From: Marisa cornuarietis
Taxonomy: Eukaryota > Mollusca > Gastropoda > Architaenioglossa > Ampullariidae
Reading direction: 5' to 3'
DNA length: 64,000 bases
Assembly: GCA_004794655.1 (NCBI GenBank)
Contig: SMMW01000567.1
Span: 62,001 to 126,000, forward strand
Part shown: positions 13,301-25,100 of the stretch, piece by piece
How positions within the stretch are numbered: position 1 is the stretch's first letter
Layout of the letters: each line of letters begins with the position of its first letter
Made by a program: the position numbers and the translations under genes
Notes under the pieces: model-generated
What the model was told of the DNA's origin: nothing
Seen by the model: the letters and a program-made list of their open reading frames with translations, nothing else
The model's database searches: none

Positions 13301-15669
13301 TCTAATTTTTGAAAACAAGAAAATGAAGGCATCCCCTGGGTCTATGCAAGACAGTTGAATCCTGAGTGTGTGTGTGTGTGTGCATATGTGCATGCAAATC
13401 ATATTAGTGTTACTAGTTTTATGTCTGTTGCTTCAAAATAAAGAATTATACTTACTATTTGGATGAAAGAGCTCACAGGTGAATCTCATTTTAGGTGGAC
13501 TAAGTGGATAGTCTGGAGGAAATGTAAGCCTTGCTGGAAAAACACCTCCATCAAACACTGTGTCTTTTGGACCCCTTCAGTTTTGGAGTTGAAGAAAAAA
13601 TTGTTGATTGCATAATTTGGAATATTTTATATTTTGAGTTATTTCTGTTATTTGCTGCTATCTACTATGTTAGTAGAAAAAGAAAAAAAGCACAGGTTTA
13701 ACAAAATTGCATTGCATAATAAAAACTACAGCTATAAAATAAATAATGATTAAAATATTTTGATAATCTTGTTCTCCTATCATTAGGTTAATTACTATAT
13801 TTAACTTAAAGATAAAATCTTACATTATATATGCCTCCCATTCAAAGAAGTTGTCTTCATTTATTGGACCTGCAATTATTCCTTCTGGTGGATTCAATGT
13901 CAATTCTGAAAAAAACAGAATCAGCCTATTTTCAAAAAAAGTAAAATCTGTTAACAATTAAGACATATTTTACAACATGCTTGTGGATTTCCACCAAAAT
14001 GTGCCAAATAATTGATTACTGGTTACAAGTGCAAAATAAATAACTTGCCTGTTTAATTCATTGCACACAATGAAGACAAGAAAAATGTAGTCCAAATGAT
14101 TATCAACATGAACTAGACAGCAAATTTTCATCCCTTCGAATTAGTTAAGCATGATGAAGCACCGGAAAACTTTCAACTGCAGATTTTAATCACCCTGAGT
14201 GCAGAACTGAGCGCTTTGGATGACCCTTTGTTCTGGCAACAATGGAAGAGGTTCACCGATGAATTTATGCTATGTTAGGGAGTATAGAATTTGTATGTGT
14301 GAAGGTATGGAATACATGGAGTAGTGTGATTGACACTGTAACTGTGGTGGTTTTTAACTTTCCAGAAGGATAAATAAAGTATTGTCACTGTCATCTTCAT
14401 GGAAGATGGGCTTACAGATTGCACTGATGTGAGATTCAAGACATAATAATGTATCAATGACAACAAGAAGATTCCTGACAGTCTGGGAAAGAGAGATGTT
14501 CACTGCAGAGATATTCAAATTAGCAGAAGATGGCACACATTTCAGTTTATCTACAGAATGTAGAAGGCACAAGTGGTGATTAATACAGTTTAATATAGAT
14601 GTATACAGTGAATAAACGAGGCACAAGAACAAAGCCTTGATGATCACAGTATTATGATGTAGCAGGCAATGATGTGGTGCCTACAACTGCTACTGACTAG
14701 GTCCAATCAATCAGGTAGAATCAGATCCTGTTCAAAACAGTGCCAGAGAGATCAAAGTTAATAAGATGATGGAGTAGTAGGTCATGGTCAAGTGTATCAA
14801 ATACAGCCCATATCCGCATAGTGACAACAATGAGAAGTGATCCACCTCCAAAGCAGAAATTATTTTGAATTACTTATAATTATCATTTATAATCTGTATA
14901 TTGTAAAATTAATGTAATTTTGTTCACTTGCTCCTCTCAAATATGGCTCTAGTTAGGACTATTTTCTCTTTTCCTGTTACTTGGTGCCTTTTTGTGTTTT
15001 CTATCTTTGTTTTCTGTTTGTCGTTTATTCTTCCGTCCCTCGTGTTCTATCCATTTAGTCCATGTCTCTTCCCCTCTATGAGTGTGAATATGCGCTATAA
15101 AAATCTTCATTTATTATTATATACATCTTCATGGGGGTTCTTGGATATCAACACACGAATGCATGCCCACCCACACTGATAAATGAGTATAATAAGGGGG
15201 CACGAGTTTATTAAACGTTTTTGGCGTACTTTGATGTACATGATGACTAAGGTCATGTATGTCATATATATAACGATGTCAATACCAAACAATACTACTA
15301 ATTCGATGGTCATTTTGTTTACTTCACGCAAACAATTGTAGCTTTAGCAATAATAATTTTAAAAGTAAGATTAGTATAAAAAAATATGGATTTACTAAAC
15401 TGTAACAAATCAGAAATATACTCTAAGACGGGCTTCACCTCGCGGAATACTTTACTGTTAATTATTAATCTCGTCTGAAATTAAAAGTGGGCTTCAACGT
15501 CAAAGTGGGTTGGGGGGTCGATTTTTGTTGGCTCTTAGTTTTGCAGATTTATAGCCTAATATTAAGCCTTAACTAATCTTGGAAAGCTAAAGTGAACAGT
15601 GAAAAAAAACACCAGGTCTTTCTTACGTTTGTACTCTGCCATTAATCGTTTTAAGGCAGATCCTGCCAT
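10332..15669 (-). CDS. UBE2G2: Ubiquitin-conjugating enzyme E2 G2 (complete, 5 coding exons)
   Basis: E2 enzyme that carries ubiquitin as a thioester and passes it to lysines, mainly building K48 chains with ER-associated degradation ligases (known for the family: gp78/AMFR, HRD1). Coding exons in reading order are 15669-15627, 13905-13824, 13574-13456, 12264-12124 and 10444-10332. All have GT-AG borders and compatible phases, giving 165 codons plus TGA, exactly the human length. The protein starts [15 protein letters not shown] and ends in RKSLGL. It has the HPN motif (79-81), catalytic Cys89 in PDGRVCIS, and the extended acidic loop after the cysteine ([10 protein letters not shown]) that marks the G/R subfamily. 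The start is chosen by match to the family N-terminus. It lies head to head with topoisomerase II. Assignment is from recognised sequence, not a search. Confidence 0.95.
11397..12088. mobile_element. hAT-type non-autonomous transposon in UBE2G2 intron 4, with perfect 8-bp TSD
   Basis: The element is flanked on both sides by GTCTAAAC (11389-11396 and 12089-12096), an exact 8-bp target duplication. Its ends are inverted repeats: left CAGGGGTGTGGAAC, right (inverted) CAGGGATGGGAAAC. The interior has no transposase frame. A 240 bp TTAA-flanked MITE (11529-11768) sits inside it, so it was in place before that MITE arrived. hAT superfamily membership follows from the 8-bp duplication and the CAGGG ends. 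Confidence 0.8.
11529..11768. mobile_element. TTAA-flanked MITE, copy A (piggyBac-like)
   Basis: A 240 bp element bounded by TTAA on both sides (11525-11528 and 11769-11772). The termini are inverted repeats: left CCCTCTTGGTT, right (inverted) TCCTCTTGGTT. TTAA targets and C-rich ends are the hallmark of piggyBac transposition. The same element occurs at 44764-45002 with nearly identical interior, including CATGATCGTGGCTTTGCCGG. No transposase is encoded. Confidence 0.8.
12627..13270 (-). mobile_element. LINE 3' end (CR1/L2-like) in UBE2G2 intron 3
   Basis: On the minus strand this encodes the last part of a non-LTR reverse transcriptase, with the C-terminal signature [19 protein letters not shown] followed by a [11 protein letters not shown] block. 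A 3' UTR comes next, with a short ATT-repeat tail near 12630. A frame break lies around 13180. The UTR (GCGCTATAAAAATCTTCATT) recurs in the opposite orientation at 14.93-15.12 kb. It is a 5'-truncated, dead insertion. Confidence 0.75.
14285..14870 (-). mobile_element. LINE reverse transcriptase fragments in UBE2G2 intron 1
   Basis: Reading on the minus strand from 14.87 kb, a broken frame gives [20 protein letters not shown], matching the AFDTxDHxxL block of CR1/L2-type reverse transcriptases. At 14.65-14.35 kb a second segment contains DKLKCVPSS and [20 protein letters not shown], the region after the catalytic YADD block. Internal stops and a deletion between the two pieces make it a pseudogene. 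Confidence 0.65.
14925..15121 (+). mobile_element. LINE 3' UTR fragment, opposite orientation
   Basis: The text GTTACTTGGTGCCTTTTTGT through GAATATGCGCTATAAAAATC and an ATTATTAT tail is the same 3' UTR found inverted at 12.63-12.89 kb. It is a severely 5'-truncated copy that inserted in the plus direction. Confidence 0.7.
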
Positions 15670-16156
15670 CCTGCGTTTAGTTTACATACACACTGCCATT
15701 TCCACAATGTAATCTAAAGTCTCGAGACTCTCAAGTCCAGAAATGAAGAAAGGTTAGAAGAATCGTAACAACCAATTTGATAGGACAGTCTCCCAAAATT
15801 TAGCCAATCATCATTGTTCTTCAATACGAAGGAAAAACGATGGCGCCGCACGTTGAATTGAGGTCTACAAAATACTATTGAGATCAGTGATCAAAGGTTT
15901 TATTTGCAGGGATCATACCAAGTGCTCAGAAGAAAACTGTCTTCATTCGTTAGAAACATCGAAATTTTCCTTTTGAGGTATATAGACAATTTTCTGTTTT
16001 ATTTATTTCGAAAACCTTTTTTCTCAGCCGGTCGGCAAGAATGAATACTAGGATTCGGTTAGCTGGACTGTGATGTTGAATACTTTCTTTCGTTTAATTC
16101 CGATTTGTTTTAATTATTGTCTCTGCAGACGGAAAGCGAAAATCACCCACACAAAG
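15670..16156. promoter_or_regulatory. Divergent promoter interval between UBE2G2 and TOP2
   Basis: Only 487 bp separate the two start codons, which face away from each other. CCAAT motifs stand on the plus strand at 15772-15776 and 15804-15808. Paired CCAAT boxes (NF-Y sites) are known in vertebrate topoisomerase II promoters; their function here is inference. I see no clear TATA box. Both 5' UTRs must lie in this interval unless there are upstream non-coding exons. Confidence 0.6.
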
Positions 16157-16192
16157 ATGGCAAAAGCGGACGCGAGTGGTCTTAAATGGGTG
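16157..16192 (+). CDS. TOP2: TOP2 exon 1 (start codon exon)
   Basis: Twelve codons ([12 protein letters not shown]) ending in phase 0 at a GTATGT donor. It joins exon 2 at 18037 to give WV|TLFD. Intron 1 is 1,844 bp. Confidence 0.85.
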
Positions 16193-19100
16193 GTATGTTT
16201 TCTTATCTCATTTTTTTTGTTTTATTATTAGTTTTTTTTTATCGGACAGAAAAGCGGAGGGGGTCATGACCGAAATCTGTGTCACGTGATACAAAAGTTT
16301 GTATTTGATTGGTTGAATTTGAAGCGACTGGAAACGAATGTGTTTGCAAGTGGAAACTTCAAACTGTTAATTTGTTGTTTATGTTTGGAATCGGAGAGTG
16401 AAGGATTCTGGTGCCGTAATGGCGTTAAATAAGCCGTTGAAGGTAAATTGCCACTGCCAAAGTTATTCTCTGCAAGGGACTTGTAATATATTAGTGGCAT
16501 ATGATAACAATTTCTTAAAAAAAAGTCTGTTCTGCAGAATTGAAATAATGACATCTTTTTAGATTTACGTCAGACTATTTGATCAAGTTTTTTTTTCTTG
16601 AAACAGCAACTGTGAAAAAGTTGAAATAGGAATCTCCAGCAAAAAAATTGTATTTGTATAGGTGTTAAATGATAATGTTGTAAGCTGTTACAAATTCATG
16701 ACCATTTGGCTCAATATGGAATAACCGAGTTTATCAGTATCTGTGATCTTCACTTCTTGTCTCCAGTTACTAGTCGAAGTATTGCAGAAGTTATGAATCA
16801 TTTAATATCATGTTTTTCATTTCTTAGTTTCTCAATGTTGATCCATTGTTCTATGTTTTTAAAGTTTAGCTTTGTTGTTTACAGTCTCAGTTCTGTAGAC
16901 CTGTTTAGAATCCAGTCACCATGTGTGTTCTGTGTTAGGGGAGAGGAGAGGGCTCTTACTGTTATGAATAGGCACTTTTTCCTGTTGCTGAGGAATGTAC
17001 ATGAGTCACATGAGAAATTTTAACAAAATTTGCCAAGGAAGTTAGAAAATGTAAGGGATTTGAAAAATTGAAGTCTCGCTTTCATCATGTTTTGTAATAA
17101 TCCAGTCATAACAAAACTGATATTTTACTTTTTTTCAAATGTCAGTGATAGCTATATATGCATAAAATTATGACACTAATAATTAATTAACGCAGTTTCT
17201 TGACAGCATGGATTTTGATAATTTAATAGTAACACATGTATCTTGATGGGTACTTTTCCTTGGCAAGTATAAAACCCCCAGTAATTTTTTTGGGGATCTG
17301 AAAACCCCATGCCTTTTTTATAGATGGGGAATATTATGTATATACTTCACAATAATAATAGCATAATAATATAGTGAATTTGTACATCGCCATATCCTGG
17401 TCCTATGAACAGGCTCATGGCGCTTTACACCCCCACCCCCCAAGAAAAACCAGACATGGATGGACGCAACATAACATGCAATATTGTTGTCTAGAAAATG
17501 CCAGATGAGATAGTTTGAATGATATCTAGCAAGAAGGTGCTCCACTGTGCACAAATCATTTGAAAAACTTATCCAGGCTGCAAATGTTCCTGTTCACACC
17601 ATAAGTCCAGTCATAGAATGATAGGGGGTTTTGTTTTGCTCATATTGATTAATTTGTATAATCATTTAGTTTCCTGGCCTGCTATTTATGAAAGAATTCA
17701 ACTACTGGCCTTCTTAAAACCCTAAAGTCAAAAAAGCTGAAAGACCACCTGCCAAGCGCCTAATTTTTTTCTGCGTATTTCACCAGCATGTCTCATGGGT
17801 TTGAAAGTGACAGAAAAAAAGAAAGTGGGGCATTTGGTCTCACAGCGTTTGTTGACAGTACAACATGTGTCATTATTACATGTACATTAACTATGGGACC
17901 TGTTTACAAGGCTCTAACTAGCTTGCTATGATATAGCCTTAAATGCAGACTTGACATTAATAATTGTTTTGTATGCCTGAATGCTTCTGTAATCTTGTTT
18001 ACTTCACTGATCTTGTGCTGATTATGGTTTTAATAGACCTTATTTGACAACATGCAAGAAGGTGCAAAGCCGGATGGGCCGCTGGCTAAAAAGGGTAAAA
18101 AAACTACAGATCTGCATTTGATAGAAAACATTGATGACATGGGAACCATTGGTGCTGGTGACGTTAATGCAAAAGTCAGTAAAGGAGATGACAAACGCCT
18201 GTCAGTAGAACGGATCTATCAAAAGAAAACCCAGCTAGAACATATTCTGCTACGGCCAGACACCTACATTGGTTCTGTGGAGAGTGTAACACAGGTGAGT
18301 ACTATCACTTGCAGCTAAGAAGTATATTTGTGTGTGTGTGTGTGTGTGCATATCTCTGCTTTTGTAGAAAAGGTACTGCTTTGCAATAAGGAGTGGGAGA
18401 AGAGAGTGTAAGAAAATTGTGATGACTTGAACAGTGAGAGAAGCAAAAGTACATGCAGTTTAATTAAGATAACTGTAATAATTGATGCTTGCATAAGTGA
18501 TAAAATAATTGTGACTAAGTAGTTTTTTATTGTATTTTTAATGTTTATCCATTAACTATTGTAGCAAAAGAGATTTTACATTTTTGTTTTACTCAGTCAA
18601 GATGTTTTTTTTTCTCCTGTAGCCAATGTGGGTGATGGATGAAGATGGTACTCGTATGGTACAGCGAGACATCTCATTTGTTCCTGGGTTATACAAGATA
18701 TTTGATGAAATTATTGGTAATATATATATTTATATATTTTTGGCTTAATCATGAAAGTAAGAAAGGATTCACATCTAAGGTATGGGGAAAAGACAACTTT
18801 TAAAATAATCCATCAGTAGAAATAAGTCATTCTTTGCAAGTCATTGAGAAGAGATAGAAACTAAGCAGGTTAAAAGGTTGGGGATTCATTAAGCATGGCC
18901 TTATGTCAATTTGATGTTTGATGTGGTCTTATGTGGGAGTGGTATGGTCACGGTGGGACTTATATAGCCAGGGTGATTTGGTTTAGGGTCAAAATGACTC
19001 CTCAGCTCATTGTTGTCTCTTTATTAGCTCACATCAGTTGATTGTGCTTTATTAATGACTTGTTTCCAGAAGTCATGTTTAATGCCTGAAGTGCATACTG

Positions 19101-22100
19101 CATAATTAAACAAGTGTACAATTAAATTTCTGTATGTATAGATTATGCATGTATGTTTTATAGTGAATGCTGCTGATAACAAAGTACGGGACCCAGAGAT
19201 GAACTGCATAAAGATTGACATTGATCCGTAAGTAAATCAGCACATTGACTTAGAAGCATAATTTATGAAGATATTTACTAGATTTTGGGTGGGAGAGAGT
19301 GTAGAACGAATGGCTAAACTTATTCTTAACTAAAGATAGCCTAAAGATATTAAAATCTTTGGCTGTATATACAGTGAAAACAACAAGATAAAGATCTGGA
19401 ACAATGGGAAGGGCATTCCCGTTGTGGAGCATAAAACAGAGAAGATGTATGTGCCCACGATGATCTTTGGACACTTACTTACATCGAGCAACTATGATGA
19501 CAGTGAGCAGAAAGTAACTGGTAAGTGATGTAATTCTAACAAGAATGAAGCTCCTTTCCCCTTTTAACCCCCAGTCTACTTTGCCACGAAATAGCCTTAG
19601 TTGCAGACATGGCTTATAACTCCAACTAACCCTCGTTTCTTCTCCCCCCCCCCCCAAAAAAAACAAGGAAAAATTATGATAACAGCTCTTGGATGGGAAT
19701 AGAAAAAGAGAAATTGATTATTGAAGTCTTAAGCTTGCCCAACCTTCTCCATCTTTTCTAAATAAATCGAGGCAATATTAATGGTTAAATCTTAAATCCC
19801 ATGGTCCCCACCACCTACATCCTCCCAAAACAACAAAAATCATTGTCTGCAAAAATTAAAATCTCCACTGAAAACAAAACTTTTTTTTATCAAAAGTCAT
19901 ACTACAGTAATGAATTTTTGCTGCAGACAAAAAGTAGATTTTCCATATGAAGGTGAATAATAAATTAAGGGTGTGAAAATGGAGGTCACTGCAACTTAAC
20001 TGCTTTTAAAAATGTAGCATTTTGAAAATTACTTTATGACAGTCTTAATGTGTAGAACTTACATTCTGTGTGGCAACATCCATGAACCAGTCTGTTATAG
20101 ACCACATGATGTTGCTACAGTTTCTCCTGCATATGTCTGGTTGATACAGTAAATCCTCCATATTAAGACTTTCCTTATCAATGACCCCTCTTAATTAGGA
20201 CCCAAAAAGTTTCACAGACTTATTTTACCATACAAACATCATCTTTGTTCTACCTTCCCAGTCCACCTTACGAGCAACAGTTTGTGCTCAGCAATATCCA
20301 TTCAGAGAACAAATTACACAATGGTACATCATAATGTGATTTTCTCTTTTTCCTTTTTCTTTTTGTTTAATAAAGCCTTTGTTGTCATTTTTTAATTTGG
20401 TTGTTCATATTAAATGTATTTACAGACTTTCAGGTAAAATTTCTTAATGAATCAATTGGTTTTCTCTTAAATTTATTGTTTTTTAATCCTTAGTTGTCAT
20501 TTTTAGTTTGTAGGTTATTATTAAATGTAAAAGCAGATGTGAAACAGGTGTCTTTGCTCGGGCATTTATTTAGCCAGGGTTTGTGTTGATTTGACTTTTG
20601 GTGTAGAGATGATGTAGTCTTAGGTGAGAGTGGTATGGTCATGGTGGGGCCATGTCATAGCCACTCGCGTTCACCTAACGCCTAGACATTTGCGCATTCT
20701 TTCACAAACAACTCTGCGTCCTTTGCAGGCTTGTATATATTTAATTATATCAGCAAAATATGATAAAATAATTAAAGGAAATTTTACGGTATAAAAAAAT
20801 CTAGTTCTTCATACATATTCCGAAAAATTATTAATTACTCAACCACTCTAATTAATAAATATTCTAATAGAAAGTACTGGTTTGAAGTGTGGCACTGTTC
20901 TTTCTTGAAACTGTTCTTAATTTCAGTCACTGGGAAAATAATAATTCAAGAATTCCAAAGAAAATAACTACATATATTCTACACCACACCTCAAACCATA
21001 AACGCTTTCTCTAGGGACCAAACGTTTTCACAAAATATCGCTGCCCCTAGGGACAAGCAACCCAACCTTTTCTTAACAGATGCTGCCTCTGGGGAAACTG
21101 GCATTACACAAATGACTCTGCCTCTTGGCGACGAGCAACAACAGTTCTCCTGGCCAGATTCTCCATACCTTCAGCTAACTGCACCTATAACAGTCACAAC
21201 AAAAACAAATTACTAATACATATTTATGCCATTTAAATAAATACAGGAAAAATTCAGCTTGTACAAAAAACTCAGAGATACTACCAAAAAAAAAAAAAAA
21301 CGCACCTTTCTCGGAAGACACAGCCTCCACTCCCCTACACGCAGTGTCTCGGGACTTGCCGTGTCTCTCTGGGAAGTGAAGCGCTGGGTCGGCGACAGTT
21401 AATTAAATACCCTTCTCCCTATCTAGAAAAAAAAAACCTTTGAGTCATGTGCCAGGTGCGACTCAGCCACCCGTGCTGTACTGACCATTAAAGTCCTCGT
21501 GTCACCCTCTGTGACAGGCTGATATAGCCAGGTTGATATGGTTTAAGTCAAAATGACTGTACTCAGTTCATTGTTGTCTCCTTGTTAGCTCACATCAATT
21601 GATTGTGCATTATCAACTTGTTTTCAGAGGTCATATTGTGAAAGATTGTGGTCTGTTGAAACATTTTGCAGAAATCATGTTAAAAAATATAGGGTATTTT
21701 AAAAGATTGTCTTTGTCTGCCATGGTATATGAGTATTGATCATTTACTCTTACCTGAAGAATTAGTTCCCCTAATAATCTTCAGTCAAGCGCATCTCAGC
21801 TATGACTTAATTTTGGTGGATTTTAGTGAGTCTTAATACAGAAGTTTTACTGTATCATGCAGTTTTGCACATTGTCATATACAGTGTGGAAGCTTCATTA
21901 TTATATATATATATATTGTCTTTAATTTTGAATGTATATGTGCGCATCCATCTGTCGTTTCAGAGCTTATATACTGAAGTGTACACAACCTTTTTGGCAT
22001 TTTTTAATGCCTTGATAAGCTGCAAAATTATGTTTCAGCTAGTTTTCGTATAGCCTGTTCAAATGCCTGATTCTTAAAGATGATGCTCTTCGGGAAATGT

Positions 22101-25100
22101 GTAACAACTCATCAATGTTTGTGAATGACATTGTTTCAGGTGGTCGTAATGGATATGGTGCAAAACTCTGCAACATTTTTAGTACAAAATTTATCGTTGA
22201 AACTTCTTCAGGTGATTACCGCAAAGCATTCAAACAGGTATGTATGTGTATTTCCTACCATTTTTGTTTTTCACTCTAATTCGTACGTTAGGATTTAGCT
22301 AGATGTGTCAGTAGATCTTCGATGCACATTTGGGCAACTGTGGGTATGGAAAGAAGGGTGAAATCTTTATTGCAGAACTTTTTTTTTTATTGTTCCTTTT
22401 TAGCCATAGTTTCAAATCAGGATCAGTAAAGCTGTCTCATGTCAACTAATTCTTCTAACTGCCTGAGCAAGTATTTCACAACCACAAAGTCTTAAATATA
22501 ATCTTTCTTTTATTACAGACTTGGACAGACAACATGGTAAAAACCAAAGAACCCACCATTACGGAGTCAAAGGAACATGATTTCACATGTGTCACCTTCC
22601 ACCCAGATCTCAGCAAGTTTGGCATGACTGTGCTTGACCGAGACATTGTTGCTCTATTCACTCGCCGTGCCTATGATGTGGCAGCCTCTACACGAGGTGT
22701 CAAAGTATTCCTGAATGGAAAGAAACTTCCAGTAAGTGAAAGAGGATGTATCGTTAAAGAAGACAAATTATGTTTGATTTTTTTTCAATAGGCTTTATGG
22801 ATGCTGAAACTATGCAGATTTATTGACTTCATTTGTTTTGTTTTTTTGTTTATTTATATTTTTTTAAGACGGTACAATACATAGGTATATTATGTTGCAG
22901 GTCAAAAACTTCCGTGATTACATGGATTTGTACTTGAAGGACAAGACTGATGAAGCTGGTCAGCCTCTAAAGGTTGTATATGAACATGTAAACCCACGTT
23001 GGGAAGTTGGTGTTGCCTTGAGTGACAGTGGTTTCCAACAAGTCAGCTTTGTTAACAGCATAGCTACTACAAAGGTAATGTGTAAGGTGATGGTTGGTGG
23101 ATCATCTTCAGGTTAAAAAACAAAATTACACCTTTTTGTTTGTAGTCTATGTGTGGAAAAAAACAGCCAATACTCATCAAGACTGCTAAATTTTCCAAGG
23201 GAAAGTAGACTATGGGAGATAATTCTTGGTTTAAAAATATCTCCATGCGGGGTTTCTTACCTTTCTTTCTCAGCGTGCATTGTACCTCTAGCTTTCATTT
23301 GTTTATTTGTTTATGGCCCCTTTTGGAAAGAGTAGTTAAAAGTTTGCTCAGTACTAGATGCTTCGGAAGTCAAACTGTCATGCTTCATATATTATGAATA
23401 CTTTTTACATATTCTTAGTAGGGTTGGATGTTGTATGCTGTATGCATTACTGGTTCAGTGCCGTAATATATGATCAGGTTTATGTCTATAAATATTAAAA
23501 GTATTGTTGCTAGAGAGTTTAAAACAGTTGTGTACTAACTTTATTTTTAATTTGATGCTAGTTAATTTTAGTCTTCACTGATTTGTTATAATTGCTAAAC
23601 AGTTAAATGAACTCTGAGATATTTTGATTTTATGTGAGTAAAACACGCTTTTGTTACTGGTTAAAAGTATTGGTGTCTGATTTTGTCTTTCTAAGGGTGG
23701 GCGACATGTAGACTATGTTGCTGACCAGTGTGTGACCAAGTTAATAGAAGTCATAAAGAAGAAGAATAAAGATGGCATCAACATAAGGGCCTTTCAGGTA
23801 ACTTTCTTTTCTGTTTCACAGGTTGCATTGTTCAGGAGGTGGGTTTTTTTCATGTCTTTTTTTTTATCTGGTAACTATTTGCAGATCAGTCCGTCACTTT
23901 AGGGCACATTAATGTTCTTAAAGGTTTTAGACTTAGTGAAAGGTTGGAGTAACTTTTTGTATGGCTGTGACAATTGCTGTATCCTAAAAACATTCCATCA
24001 TAATATCTTAGAAATGTAACGTTTCTTATGAATCCTTTTTGTATGCTTCTGTGTTCTTAATCTAAAAAAGCTTTTTTAATGAACATATTTTTTTTCCACC
24101 AAGGAAACTGAACTTATCAAAATGTGCCACATTGTTTTCATTGTATTTTGCAGGTAAAAAATCATTTGTGGGTGTTTGTAAACTGTCTGATAGAGAATCC
24201 CACATTTGACTCTCAGACAAAAGAAAACATGACCAAGCAGGCAAAGTCCTTTGGTTCCAAGTGCCAGCTTAGTGACAAGTTTATCCTTCAGGTGAGTTCT
24301 TACTTGTCCTAAACACCTCTCTGCCTCAATTCCTAGAAGCTAAATTTTTTAAGGAGATATCTATTCTGTTAAGTGTTGTTAGGCAAGATTACCTTTTATC
24401 TTCATTTAAAATATTTCTAGGTGTGGTTTGGATCAGTTCCCTTTGTTTTAAAAAAATTTCTTGTAATGTAGTACATACTATGTGATTTTGTGTGAATATG
24501 TGTGTGGTAAATGCTGGTCTAGAAGTAACTGTTTAGAATATCTTTGCCTCTGCCTAATACTTTGAAAAAAAAGTTTTATATCAGTGTATTTCTGCTTAGA
24601 TGAGAATATAATTCTTTTGGTTTGTTATTTATATTTTTTCTTCATTCTTTCAGGTAAACAAATGTGGCATTGTAGAAAGTGTTCTGAGCTGGATGAAGTT
24701 TAAAGCTCAGGCACAGCTAAACAAAAAGTGCCATGCATCTAAGCATTCCAAACTGAAAGGCATTCCAAAGCTAGATGATGCAAATGATGCCGGCACACGA
24801 AACTCAGAGCGCTGTACGCTGATTCTGACAGAAGGAGATTCAGCTAAATCATTGGCAGTTGCTGGTCTAGGAGTTATTGGGCGTGATCACTATGGTGTTT
24901 TTCCATTGAGGGGTAAATTGCTCAATGTGAGAGAGGCAACCCATAAACAGGTCAGTTCACAGAAAATAAAAATAAAAATAGCACGACAAGAACAGAGCCA
25001 GCTAAATGCAACTCATTTATGATACTCGCATTGTTTTTAGCTTGTTGCCACAAGACAGCCGATGTTGCATCTTAGCTTTTATCAAAGACATTTCTCAACC

